From Nymphaea colorata (Eukaryota; Streptophyta; Magnoliopsida; Nymphaeales; Nymphaeaceae), in NCBI RefSeq assembly GCF_008831285.2, contig NC_045147.1:14610854-14674853 (forward strand): a DNA stretch of 64,000 nucleotides, in the 5' to 3' direction. Of this stretch, positions 26,300-38,700 are shown in pieces. Both the position numbers and the translations under genes were made by a program. The notes below the pieces were generated by a model. That model was not told where the DNA came from, searched no databases, and worked only from the letters and a program-made list of their open reading frames with translations. Position 1 is the stretch's first letter. Every line of letters starts with the position of its first letter.

Positions 26300-27956
26300 T
26301 AAAAAATAATGATGGTCCAATGCGGATAAAAAAACCAGACCACTTAAATTCGTGTTAAAAAGTATTTTAAGAAAATATGAACCTTTTAATGTATTTATAA
26401 GCATTAACTTAATATTGCTTTAATTCAAGTCAATTATGTAAAAAAAAATCGATCTTTCAACTATCAAAATACTGATGTTATGAGAGCCGTTTATTTTTTA
26501 TTATTAAAAAAACATTATTTAAGTAAAAAAAGACTAAGAAATATATGTTTCTCACCAAATCACTCTTCAAACCATATGTATAAGGCTATATTAAAAAAAT
26601 ATTTTAATAATTAATTTTGATGGGTTCGGCTTTGGTCCCTTACTCAAATGCGTTGGCTTTAAACAACTTTCCTCTATATTAACAATGTATTGGGAACTGA
26701 AATCAGCTCTGTTGTTTTTCCAACATTGTCGTAGAACTGCGATAGCAAAAAAGAGTAAAGTGAATCAGTTTGCACAATGACTGCCTTTGAGGTCATCACA
26801 TTCATAGATTTAAGATCAGATCCTCCTTCTTCCATCTGATTTTAAATTCATGGTTCTTAAGTTGCATGTATTAAACTGAGAATCTCCCATAAGACGTCTT
26901 TTAATGCAGCCTTGAATCTAAGATCTAAGGATATCAAAAGCAACCTAAGGAAGAAAAGGATCAATGTAGTTTTCAGCAAGTGATGAATTCATGGTCACTT
27001 AGATGCGAACAGAAGATTAGGGATCGACAGAATAACATTAGTCAATCCTCATGAACATTTGCCTTCAAAATATGTCGATCCTCATGATCATCTGCCTTCA
27101 AAATGCGTAGGTGAGAGACGGTCTATCACCTGTACTTAGACAGGTGATGTCTCCAGAAGTTCGGGAATGAGAGAGGATATTCTCACTGGTTTAAAGCTGT
27201 TTTATGGTGCTTTGAAGTGGCATCGGTTATGTTATGCTTTAATTTGCATATCAATACTCTTTTTTGCTACTCTTTTTTGCAACATAAAGGATTGACGCCA
27301 TGGGAATTCAAAACAAGAACTGACCACCTATCAGTCTCGACTATTCCATCAACCCTTTCAAGGATCTCAACTTTTTTGTTTCATTAAGTTACTAGAAGGA
27401 CATTCATTTCCAAAACATGCGATAGCATGAACCAAACCAATGTCTAACAATGCTCTTTCGGAAGAAAGTTTCCTTCCCACCAGATTAGGTGATATGAGTG
27501 GCTTACTGCATGCCGAATTTGGCAAGTGAAATGCATAAAGATCACAGTAAGTCCCTAGCTCTAAACTTTAGTTCTGTAAAAACCAAAACTAGTGAAATCT
27601 GCGAGTTTGCCTGCAGACCCGGTGAATTAGGCTTTGTACTTGAGAGTCGGCAAAAACTTAATTGTGATTGGTTTTCAAAAAAATAATGGAAATTACGTAA
27701 TGAAATTATCTAAAATAAGAATTAAAATTTTTAAAATAATGAGCGACATGTGACACATGGTCACTCCAGCATCGTCAGTGACTTGGATTGATTTTTTAGG
27801 TGTGATTGTAGATAAATGGGCTAGCTTAGGGACCCTGATCTCAAACTTTGCATGTCTACACCATTAACTAGAGCAAACTCAATTCTCTTATCTTTTATTT
27901 TTTCATTTGTTCATTCTTTCAGCTTTAATGTTATAGGGGTGATCCCCCAGCCTCTG

Positions 27957-27997
<41 letters not shown>

Positions 27998-27999
<2 letters not shown>

Positions 28000-28380
28000 C
28001 AAGATTGTGCTTAATTCTCTGCCATCTCTATTTATTTCCTTTTATAAGTTATTTAGTCAAGCAGCTTGAGACTGAGATCAGCACTGAAATTCTCTTTTTG
28101 AACAGTACTCAAGGACACTTTCTATTCCTTTGGTTGCTGCCATTGACATGTAATCTGTCCAGGATCTAGGTGTAAATTCCCGAGGATATTCAAGATTGTA
28201 CTTAATTTCCTGCCATCTCTATTTATTACCTCTTATAGGTTGTTTAATCAAGCAGCTTGAGACTTAAATCAGCATTGAAATTCTTTCTGAACAGTCCAGT
28301 CAAGGACAAATTCTCTTCCTCTGGTTGCTGTCATTGACATGTAACTGGTCCAGGATTTAGGTGCAAGTTCCCGAGGAACA
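27998..28380. repeat. 191-bp tandem duplication, two copies
   Basis: Copy 1 (27998-28188) and copy 2 (28189-about 28380) both begin TTCAAGATTGT and run through CCTGCCATCTCTATTTATT-like sequence, CAAGCAGCTTGAGACT, GACATGTAA and TTCCCGAGGA. Identity is roughly 85% by eye. Copy 1 follows directly on a (TA)n tract. No open frame is conserved across both copies, so it looks non-coding. Confidence 0.9.
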
Positions 28381-28424
28381 TCCTGTGTGCCAAGTGACCT
28401 TACAGCACAGGACATGCAGGCATA

Positions 28425-28560
28425 TCGTAGTAGTTGAATTCATGTAAGCCACATTGGTTTAAGACAAGTGCGTGGATCGAATCCCCAGCCAGGCAAGCAA
28501 TTCTCTACGTGGCCCAACATGTTCTTTCAAAATGTGAACAAGCTTCCCTCTTCTGCATTA
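28425..28560 (+). repeat. tRNA-derived SINE-like head
   Basis: A near-consensus RNA polymerase III B box (GGATCGAATCC at 28474-28484) is preceded by an A-box-like TAGTAGTTGAA at about 28428. The spacing of about 46 bases fits tRNA-derived SINEs. The segment does not fold as a full tRNA and has no acceptor stem. The 3' end is not defined. Confidence 0.4.
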
Positions 28561-30848
28561 CTCAACCAAAAGTGGCGTTGGTCTTGTTATGATGACTAAT
28601 GACATTATGTTTTCCTTTTATTGTAGCAAAACCTGGGCATATAGCTACAGATGGCAATCAAAACTCATGATCGATCGTTAGCAATGGCTGTTGAATTTAG
28701 CTATCTCTGTCAAAAGACAAGGGGATCATAACAAGCATTAACAGGGGTCTGGTTGGCACTTTCTGAAAAAGCTATTCCTTAAATAATAGCATTGCTGTGC
28801 TAAAAGCCAAGAGATCTAGGTTCTATGTTGGGGAAAGAAGATCAGATGTTTCGTACTGCAGAAGTGTTTAAAAATCATTTGTCTACGTTCCGAATCCACC
28901 GAAGTTTGTAGTCTTACGCTTCCAAGAACAAAGATCCAGGAGACGCTTGGTTCCCGTGATCTACACTCTAAAAATGACTTCAAATATCTTTGCTGAAGGG
29001 CTAAAGCCAAAGGGATTCCTCCATCTTTTAGATGCATCTGGAACTACTGCTTGAACTCATTGACAAAGAAGGTGCTTATTGGGTCTCCAACCAAATCCAG
29101 ATTCTATTAGTTAGATCCCGTAGAGAAACAGATATCGGGCTAACAGATGGATAAAGGACTACATGCAGTTCTAACTTCTAACCAATTCAGAGCAGAACAC
29201 ATTGCCACAAGCTAATGCCATCAGTTTCTCTAAAATAACCCGATAGAGTAATCTGAACGATTCTCAGTAAACTTTTTATACATGAAGCCTCGCAATGGAA
29301 CAGGCATGTTTACTTAAACTAGATTACAGGAAGATATCCAACCCCTCTGTTTTTGGCTTATCTCCATCCTCATCTTTCCATGGTATTATCATCTCTTGAG
29401 TTTTTTGAGTAAACGGAGAGTTAAATGGGAAACTAAAATCTAATGCTATACTTTTTTTAAGTAGATTAAGGGAGATTAGTTTCCTACCCTTGAGTAGGTG
29501 AAGGAGATATTTTAGCTTCTTCTGCCATGAGTTCAAAAAGCGGAAATTCTTATGGTCAAGAATTTAGCCCAAGCTTGGAAGCTTGATAACTCCTGATCCG
29601 CAACTCCTATAAGAAAGATTTTCATGTAAGCCAAAGTGTTTTTTGAATTTCAACTTGAGATCTAAATGACCAACTAGAATTTCAATGAGCGCATTTTCAG
29701 TCAAATCTCAATTATTAGTATTGGATTAAGATAGGGTTCAATTGGGGAAGAGAAATGCAATGGATGCGTGACACCAATATGGCCTCAATCATAAGAGAAG
29801 GGTCTGGATGGGCTGCACACACCCACAGATTTGACCGCATAATTTCTGCGGCAGGGGTAGGACCCTGACCTACCTTCATCTATTATTAGCTCATGGTTCT
29901 TTCCAATACCAACTTTTCTATTGTTATTAGCTCATTCTTTCCAATAAGGTACAGTAGCGTGCCCTTATTGAGTCAAAAGAGACTCTTCATTCTCTAAATC
30001 ATTTATTGGAATTTGCTAACCCCAGAGGCAACTCTCCTGCCCATCTTCGCTGCAGGCCAATGAGCATACAACTCCCAGCTGACAAGATTTCTTTACCCAC
30101 CGTTCCAAGCTTTCCAAGTGTTGATGCCCTAAGGATGCTCTAAAATGACGTTTTTGTTTGTTGCCGTTTGTTTTAGCTGACAAATGGAGAAACAAATAAC
30201 ATCCCACGAAGGCAGAATATTGAGATTAAGCTTAAGGTCGCTTGAGTGAAATCAAGAAGAATATGTTATCTAAAATCAAGGATGTGACAGGTTTAGATTT
30301 GGAAAATATTCTAAACATGCTATCGATCATGATTCAGAACCACATCCAGCATCCTAGCCGTGTACATCTCTAACTAAGATATGTCGTCACTTGCTACAAG
30401 ATTTTGAATGGTTAATAGATTTTTGTCGCGAGCAGAAAGGCCGAAAAGCAGGGCGTCGATAAAGATGTAGATTGTAGAATCAATTCAACAACCTTTACAA
30501 TTAAACCAACCAACTTTATCATTCACAAGCCAAAGGCATAAGCGACAACGGGTTCTTTTTTATAACTTTTTCACCTCTTTGGAGGATCATAAATTGCATA
30601 AGGCGTCGAAAGCGCCCACCTAGGAAGTATATACTGACTCTTATACCAGATGTCGCGTAATGCAGAGCCCTCGTATACTCCCCGCTTTCCGCCAAGAAAG
30701 TATTATATTATATTCCTCCAACGTTATAATAAAGGGCAATACGATTCAGGGTTCGAATTCAAAGCCCTCCTTTAACGCGAAAGAGAAACGAAAACGATCC
30801 ACGTAGTCAGGCGTACAAAGCCATTGTGAAGGCTAGGGCTCCATTTCT

Positions 30849-31259
30849 ATGGCGGGCATCCGAGTTGCATCTACGACCACATTGCACCTGCTGATTGAAC
30901 GCGACAACTTAGAGGTACAAGCCTTCACATGATTCGTCTCCCATCGGCCACATCGTCATCATCCGCGCCACAATTATTGCATGCAACAGGCTGCATTTTG
31001 TACTTTACTCCCACTACCAGAAACCGAGCCACCACTTTTCGCATCTACCATGCTTGTGTTCTAAAAAAAGGAGATTGAAAACGATGGCCGCTTCAGGCTT
31101 TTCTGTGAGTGTAACGCCCAGGTCAAAAGATGTCACGTGGTGGCTGTTCCCACTTTGCAGAAATCCATCGTCGCCTACCAACTCAAAAGGAACGTGAGAT
31201 ATCAGAAAATGGCTACCCTTTTTTTGTTATGGCGACAGAAAATTCGTACATATACCTGA
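30849..31259 (+). CDS. Tentative two-exon small gene
   Basis: Candidate exon 1 (30849-30914) reads MAGIRVASTTTLHLLIERDN then LE, and ends at GAG before GTACAAG. Candidate exon 2 (31071-31259) opens in the same phase with EIENDGRFRLFCECNAQVKR and ends TGA, giving 84 aa. Upstream, TATAATAAA-like sequence near 30725 and an A-rich leader look like a promoter and 5' UTR. I do not recognise a domain. The acceptor before exon 2 (CTAAAAAAAG) is pyrimidine-poor, and there is no downstream confirmation. The gene would be convergent with the SAP-protein gene, whose stop lies at 31599. It could equally be a gene fragment or the first exons of a longer gene. Confidence 0.25.
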
Positions 31260-31411
31260 TCCACCACGCCTGGACGGCCTTATTCTCTAAAGGGAGGACG
31301 AGCTCCAGTACGAACATGCTGTCATCGGTTTTCTCAACATCATCATCTTTATCCTTTTCCTTTTTAAATCATTCATAAAATTACAGGATGCTATCAATCG
31401 TTATTTGTGTT

Positions 31412-31412
<1 letters not shown>

Positions 31413-31453
<41 letters not shown>
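31413..31453. repeat. (TA)n microsatellite between convergent genes
   Basis: About 20 TA units lie 150 bases beyond the stop codon of the minus-strand SAP-protein gene, in its probable 3' flank. Nothing else is recognisable between 31260 and 31598. Confidence 0.97.
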
Positions 31454-31455
<2 letters not shown>

Positions 31456-31598
31456 TCAGTACATCGGCACCTCTATGACATAAAAAAACGAGATAAAAGA
31501 AAATGTCATGAGTTAGGGGTAACTTTCTACTAAACGGACACATACACAGACACAACATACAATCAGAACATGCTACTGTTTCACCAGAATGTAAGATT

Positions 31599-32685
31599 TT
31601 AATTTGGAGGGAGATTAGGGAAACTTGTTTTGGAGGAAGGTGTCAAATCAAGCATGGCAGTTACCCGCATAATAAGCTCTTCTTTTCTTCCTCCAACCTT
31701 AGCATTCTTTGCACTCAAAAAGCTCTTCAGCTCCGAGACTGTAAGAGATTCCAACTGGTGTCTCATGTACTGCTCCACTACCTACCCATGTCCAAGACAA
31801 AGGCATTAGAAGCCATACACTAACTTTTAAAAAAAAAAATAAGAATAAAAAATTAGCAGTCTCATTACCCTGCTGGTCATATCAGCATTTTCAAGTTGTG
31901 TGCAGGCTCGTTTCTTATAAACCGGCTGCTCTTCTCCACTTCTAATCTGAATTATATTTCATCGACTAAATTTATGAGTCTAAAGTCTAAACATGAAAAT
32001 GTGCTCCACAGATAATTCCTGATTGTCCATTGAGAACTCAATATGCACAACAACAGGCGGTCACAATAAATCTTGTAAAACCTCACTTTCCAGACGAGTG
32101 CTCGTCCTATGCTGACAAATTGTAGTGGAGGTCTAACAAGCACACCAGGTGAGGAAGGCATATTTAATCAAAGATTAACCCATACTCTACAAGAAAATGG
32201 CAATCAACACATAGCATCCAATTCTGTTTGACAACTGCTCTAAATCAAGAAAGAGAGCAGGAAGCAATGACTGAGGACCACGAGTGACCCACGACAGAGA
32301 ACAAAGGAGTGCAAGAGGCGATAGCCCAAACTATCCAAGTGTTTCAAGAGAGCAGCTCCTATGTTAGAGTAGAGGAGCATCAGCGACTGAACAAATATCA
32401 ACGTGTAGGAAATTTGCAACTTTAAAGTACTTTTGTCTTAGTTACCTGCCCTTAGTCAGGCATGTATGAATTCTCCTTGCAAAGAAAGAATCATGACGTC
32501 GTTCTACTTCAACAAGTTTTAGTGAAGTATGAGACTGAGTCTTACAAACAAGGAACACATCTAATATATGGAAAATGCATAATGTGACATGTGTTTCCGT
32601 AACCATGCTATATAGAATAATATAACACATCTGCAAGTAAAAATAAACAAAAAACAACATGCAGCCTTGAACCTTCAAGGCCATT

Positions 32686-32723
<38 letters not shown>

Positions 32724-35700
32724 TAGGAAAAGCAGTAAGCATTTAATGAAAGGGTGACAATAGATAGTGAATTCAAGAAGCTAACAAGCCAGTCCAGGAA
32801 TGTATATTTGCAATTTTTGGTGTCCTGAATCAGATCCAAGGTTGAATTCTCTAAGTATGGTGGTTCCTAGTTCCAATTGCAAAGCATCTGCATACTGAAT
32901 CACAAGAGTTGGTGAACATTGGAAAAATGAGACTCCCCTGTTGAATCTCTGTCAACAAGCACTGAACGTACCAATCTCCATCACCAATCACATTACTGTT
33001 GACGGATCTTATGTTTTGGGTCTGGGTCTGACCCAATCCAGTATGTCCTTATTAGGGCATACTTATATCTTTGTAACCCTAATCTTAACAGTGAATGAAA
33101 AATCTTAAGAGAGAGAGAGCAGTTCCTCCTCATCCGTGGTTTTTTTCCCTCTTGTTGGGGGTTTTTTCCACGTTACATCGTGTTCATCTTTTCTTGTCTC
33201 CCTCTATTTCGTGTTTCAACATGGTATCAGAGCCGTGAAGTTCCAGCATTACTGGTTGGTTATTTGTCTTTGTTCGTGTTGGAGGAGGGATTGCCCGGCA
33301 CTATTTATAGCCCAACGGAGTCCTTCCCACGCCCGACACTGTTCATCGCCCGACGCACGACCGGCACTGTTCATCGCCCGACACATGTACCCGCAGCCTC
33401 GCCCATCGCCTGACGCTTGGTTCATCCAGGGAAGGGTGTGACACTGGAATTGAGAAGGAAGGCCATCGGTTGTTTGGACAGGTCTACTCTAGACGAGGTA
33501 CTCGGACAGAGGAGGTGACTTGTGATGCTAGATCTACTTTCAATCCCAATGCCACTCCTTCCCTGGATGAACCAAGTCCTACTGTGGAGACTCAAGATGA
33601 GGTTGAAAAGAAGAATGAAGACCTTCCCATTGCCCTGAGGAAGGGTATCAGGTCATGTACTCAACACCCTATTGGTAATTTTGTGTCTTATTCCAGACTT
33701 GGCAAGGATTACAAGTGTTTTGTTTCTTCTTTTTCTTTGGTTGTGATCCCCAGGACTATTGCTGAAGCTCAAAGTGATTCCAAGTGGGCTGATACAATGA
33801 AAGAAAAAATGGATGCCTTGAGAAGAAATATGACATGGGAAGTGGTGAAGATTCCTGAGGCTGCTCACTTAGTTGGATCCAAATGGGTATATACCATCAA
33901 GTACAAACCATATGGAAGTGTTGAAAGATATAAAGCTCGTCTTGTGGCCAAGGGATTTAGCCAGAAATATGGAATTGATTACTTGGAGACTTTTGCTCCC
34001 GTTGCGAAAATGAAGACAGTTAGAGTTGTTATATCCCTAGCTGTGATGAAGGAGTGGAAGATGTACCAATTAGATCTTAAGAATGTCTTCCTCAATGGTG
34101 ACCTTGAAGAAGAAGTTTATATGCGTATGCCTCCAGGATATGAAGAACCAGAGAAATGTTGCAAGCTAAAAAAGGCCTTATATGGCCTCAAGCAATCACC
34201 CAGAGCATGGTTCGAACGACTGAGACGAGTAATGCTACATCATGGGTACAAACAAGGAAACGGAGATCACACTCTGTTTGTAAAGAAAAAGGAGGGCAGG
34301 GTCACTCTCTTATTTGTTTATGTGGATGACATGATTGTCACAGGAAATGATGAGGAGGAGATCATCAAGCTAAAAGGGTTACTAGTTACAAAATTTGATC
34401 TCAAAGATCTTGGCAAGTTGAGGTATTTTCTTGGTATTGAGATTGCTAGGTCTAGTACTGGCCTTGTGCTAAACCAAAGGAAATACACGTTAGATCTGCT
34501 GGAAGAGACTGGTAAATTGCGGTGTAGACCTGCTTCTACCCCATTTGACACTGGGCACAAGTTGAGTCTTAGAGATGGAGAGCCACTCTGTGAAGAAGAC
34601 AACGGAAGATTTCAGCGTCTGGTTGGAAAGTTGATCTATCTTACCCTAACGAGACCAGATATTACTTTTGTGGTGAATGTATTGAGTCAATTCATGCATG
34701 CACCAACTGATGCACATCTGAAGGCTGTGGACAGAGTACTATGTTACTTGAAGAAAAATCCCGGTAAGGGACTCTTGTATGTAAAACAAGAGACTGTGGA
34801 GATCTAGGGTTATTCTGATGCAGACTGGGCAGGTTGTGGTGATACCAGACGGTCTACTACGGGGTACTGTGTTTACTTGGGAGGAAATCTTGTCGTATGG
34901 AGGAGCAAGAGACAGGATGTCTGTTCTAGATCTAGTACAGAGGCAGAATATAGGGTCATTGCTATAGGAGTGTCAGAGTTACTTTGGTTAAAAATATTGC
35001 TGATTGACATTGGTATAGAAATTGAATGACCTATGAAGATGTATTGTAACAACAAGTCTGCAATCAACTTAGCCAACAACCTTATTCTACACGACAGCAC
35101 AAAGCATGTTGAAATTGATCGTCACTTCATTCGTGAAAGGATTGATACGAAAGAGTTGATCTTACCTTACATGAAGTCTGAAGACCAAACAGCTGATGTT
35201 CTGACGAAAGCTCTTCCTTCAGCTTCATTTGAGAGGAATGTATCCAAGTTGGGCATGTTTGATATGTATGCCCAACTTGAGGGGAAGTGTTGACGGATCT
35301 TATGTTTTGGGTCTGGGTCTGACCCGATCCAGTATGTCCTTATTAGGGCATACTTATATCTTTGTAACCCTAATCTTAACAGTGAATGAAAAATCTTAAG
35401 AGAGAGAGAGTCTGGTGGCTAGTGGGCACCAGTTCCTCCTCATTCGTGGTTTTTTTCCCTCTTGTTCGGGGTTTTTTCCACGTTACATAGTGTTCATCTT
35501 TTCTTGTCTCCCTCTATTTCGTGTTTCAACAATTACAATATCAATTTTTCCATTAATAAACACTTTATACTTGTTAAAAATGTTTGCATGTATATCTACC
35601 AATCTTAAGATGGAGAGGATGGTTGTGAAAGGGAAAATGGAAAACAAGAAAGTGAAAAGAGAAAAGTAGGTGAGGGAGTGAGAAAAAAGAGTTGGGGATA

Positions 35701-38700
35701 CCAGTCTCAGAATGGGATTGGTTGAACCCATTCACCAAAAATATACACATATACACGCACACGCACATAAATTAGATCCTAACAACCCACTGTTGAGTAC
35801 AACCTGGAAACTCCCTCTTCTCTCTCCTTATCCAATGCTCGACAGTAAGCATTGAATGTGGGTGGAGAGAAATAGAGAGTTGTCACGATCAAATGCATTA
35901 TATACATACATACATACATACATACATGCATACATATATATATACATGCACCCACTTTGTTTAGGCTACTCCAAGATATTCAGAAAGCTATCTGGAAGAT
36001 GACTATTGCCTTTTTAGGACTGCAATACGCGCACATCGAGTAAATATCAAAGCAATTATCAAGCCAAAAACCTTTTCCAGGTGAGGCCTTTGTCTCCTGA
36101 TTTTTTCCATCATCTCCAACAGTTACTATAATCTCAATACACAAATCCAAATGCTCATTAACACCTTTTTTGAAGAGCACTCCTTTATACCTAAAGTCAA
36201 CCATGGAATTCCTGAATTTCTGAAACCATACATGTTGTCATTGCTTTAATCCATAGACAATCTTTCCCAGAAGGATGCATGGCTTTTCTCCCTTTTTGGT
36301 GCAAAAAACAGGAGGAAGTCATGTAGCCTCCTTTATTGAGGTCACCATGATGGCCATGGCTTATAGGCTGCTAAAGCAAGAACAACTCGTGGAATTCCAC
36401 TTGATATGGGGGCAAAACATTCCTAAAAATGAATTCCATGAGTTCCCATTTCTTCTAGTTAAGCTTCATATGATTGAACAGTTCTATCACATATGAATTT
36501 AAGGATGTACTTTGCCCCATTATTTTCTTATAAACAACAGCTCCCCACTCTTAGAATTCTAGTTTTTGTGCAGGTAACAAAGTATGAAACTACTATTATA
36601 CTATGGAACTTTTCGGAACTGAAGAATGTAAAAGCTTCATTTTGTCTCAGTCACATGTAAGTAACTAAAGAATATAAAGTTTCATTTATCTCACAGTCAC
36701 ATCTAAGTGGATGCAGGTGCAGAAAAGGGCTATGTCAAAACACCAGGGTCACCAGCAGCAATGTCTGGCAAGTACACAACCCCCTGCGGTCTTCTTTTGA
36801 CATTGATTTTCAGCCATTGGGAAGGGAACTGAAGGAATGGAAGAGGTGGGAAGCTTCCGCTTTTAGAATGTGAGCTTATCCTTCTTACTTCTATAGATGT
36901 AGAGATACATTTTCTTACATGGTCATCAGAGGTGTGGGGAATGAGTGCTTCTTCCCTAATGCTTTGCTTTGCAAACACTTTCTCGAAAGATTTTGGGGTC
37001 TTAAGTGAGAAAACATGGCTATACATAGTCAGATATGTGAAAGCTACGATCAACTGCTAATAAGGAGTTGGGTCGTTCAAGGGCATACCATTCTTTATTT
37101 TCCATTTAGATCCTAAAATTTCTTCTTCTGCAATCTTTTCATCAGTTATCCTGGATTTGGCAATGAATATCTACAGCAAACTTGGTCTGAGTTGACAGCA
37201 TGTATTGAAAGGTATACAATTTCCTCCCAAAGATATACTAGGTCCCCAAGTTTGACATTTCAAGTCTTTCAACTATCATTTCTGTTGCAGTGGTGAAATA
37301 AGAAGGTCTGTCGTGAGATGTGGAGAGAGCGTGGAGAGAGCGAGAGAGAGGGAGATAGAGAGAGAGGCAGCCGTATGGCTAAACCAAAGAAGTTGTTATT
37401 ACATTAACCCTAATCTCCCTTATAAAAGAGATTAGGGTAGAAAAGAGATGTACAAAATAAATCAATGAGAAACAATGAAAATATTAAAGAGATCTTATAA
37501 CTCTTTAATATTACGAAGAGCCTCCTAAAACATAAAACTTTTTTAATTCAACACTCCCCTTCAAGCTGGAGCATACATATTAAACATGCTCAACTTGTCA
37601 CAATATCTAGAGAAATCACCAATAACAAGAGCTTTGGTGAAGATATCTGCAGCTTGATCTTTTGAAGGAACATGAATAGTGGCAATGGTTCCTGCTTGAA
37701 CGAGATCCCGAATGTAATGGTAATCCATTTCAATATGTTTAGTTCTTTCATGGAAAACTGGATTGTTTGCAATGTGTGTGGCTGCTTGATTGTCACAATA
37801 CATCTTCATGGGAAGTGGAATTGACACACTTAGGCTGGCTAGCATAGATCTAGCCCAAGTCATTTCTGTTGTTGTTTGAGTCATAGCTCTGTATTCGGAT
37901 TCTGCACTAGATCTTGACACCACACCTTGTTTTTTGCTTCTCCACAATATAAGATTGCCTCCCACAAATACACAAAATCCTGTGGTAGATTTTCTACTGA
38001 GCCAGCATAGTCAGCATCATTATAGGCTTCCACTTCCAGAGTCTTGCCTTTCGTGAACAAAAGGCCTTTTCCAAGAAACGATTTCAGATATTTAACCACC
38101 ATCAAGGTAGCATCCCAATGAACTTTCCTTGGTTTTTCCATAAATTGACTTAGTTTTCCACTGCAAAACTAATGTCTGGTCTTGTCACAGTAACATAGAG
38201 TAGTTTTCCAATAAGGGATCTGTAAGATCGAGAATCCACTAATTCTGTTTGGTCATCATGAAGATGTATACGTGGATTCATAGGTAAATTAGCCGGTTTA
38301 GCTCCTAGCATCCCTGTGTCTTGCAATAAATCAAGAACATACTTCCGTTGAAAGAGAACAACACCCTCCCTATTACGAGCAACTTCTATTCCCAAGAAGT
38401 ATCGTAGAGGACCAAGATCTTTCGTCACAAAGTATTTTTGAAGAAACAACTTTGCATCAGAAATTTCTTGATCAGAGTCACCTGTCAGGATAATATCATC
38501 AACATAAACCACGAGAACGGTTATACCTCTGGAAGCCTTCTTGATAAACAAAGAATGATCAAGAGGAGATCTCACAAAGCCACACTTTGAGACTACCTCG
38601 AAAAACTTGTGAAACCACGCACGAGGACTCTGTTTGAGTCCATAAATAGCTTTCTTTAGCTTGCACACTTTGCCACACTCCCCCTGTCGTTCAAATCCCG

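Larger units (their letters stand above)
23347..30848. other. Intergenic region
   Basis: This stretch holds the TCP promoter (first few hundred bases) and then transposon-derived and simple-sequence DNA: a MITE at 25005-25447, (TA)n tracts at about 25895-25930 and 27958-27996, a (GA)n tract at about 26245-26295, a 191-bp tandem duplication at 27998-28380 and a tRNA-like SINE head near 28425-28560. Open frames of 60-120 codons at 24470, 28816 and 29324 show no recognisable domain or splice structure, so I did not call them. Confidence 0.55.
32997..35531 (+). mobile_element. Ty1-copia retrotransposon, internally deleted, in intron 18 of the SAP-protein gene
   Basis: The 2535-bp element is flanked by the 5-bp target duplication ATTAC (32992-32996, 35532-35536). 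The 5' LTR (32997-33221) and 3' LTR (35288-35531) begin TGTTGACGG and end TTTCAACA. They differ at about four substitutions plus one 19-20-bp indel. TGGTATCAGAGCC directly after the 5' LTR is the initiator-methionine tRNA primer site, and GAGGGGAAG before the 3' LTR is the polypurine tract. Full copia elements are usually 4.5-5.5 kb. Gag, protease and nearly all of integrase are missing here. It is oriented opposite to its host gene. Confidence 0.95.

Noticed and set aside
28425-28500. tRNA gene suggested by a near-perfect B box
   Set aside because: There is no paired acceptor stem, anticodon loop or correct A-to-B geometry for a functional tRNA. It is treated as a SINE head instead.
28816-29536. 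Two minus-strand frames of 70-73 codons
   Set aside because: They read like ordinary protein in places, but I found no start context, splice links or domain. They could be LINE remnants, which I cannot show.
36275-36496. 73-codon + strand frame
   Set aside because: It lies antisense in intron 17 of the SAP-protein gene between two supported exons, with no family resemblance I can defend.
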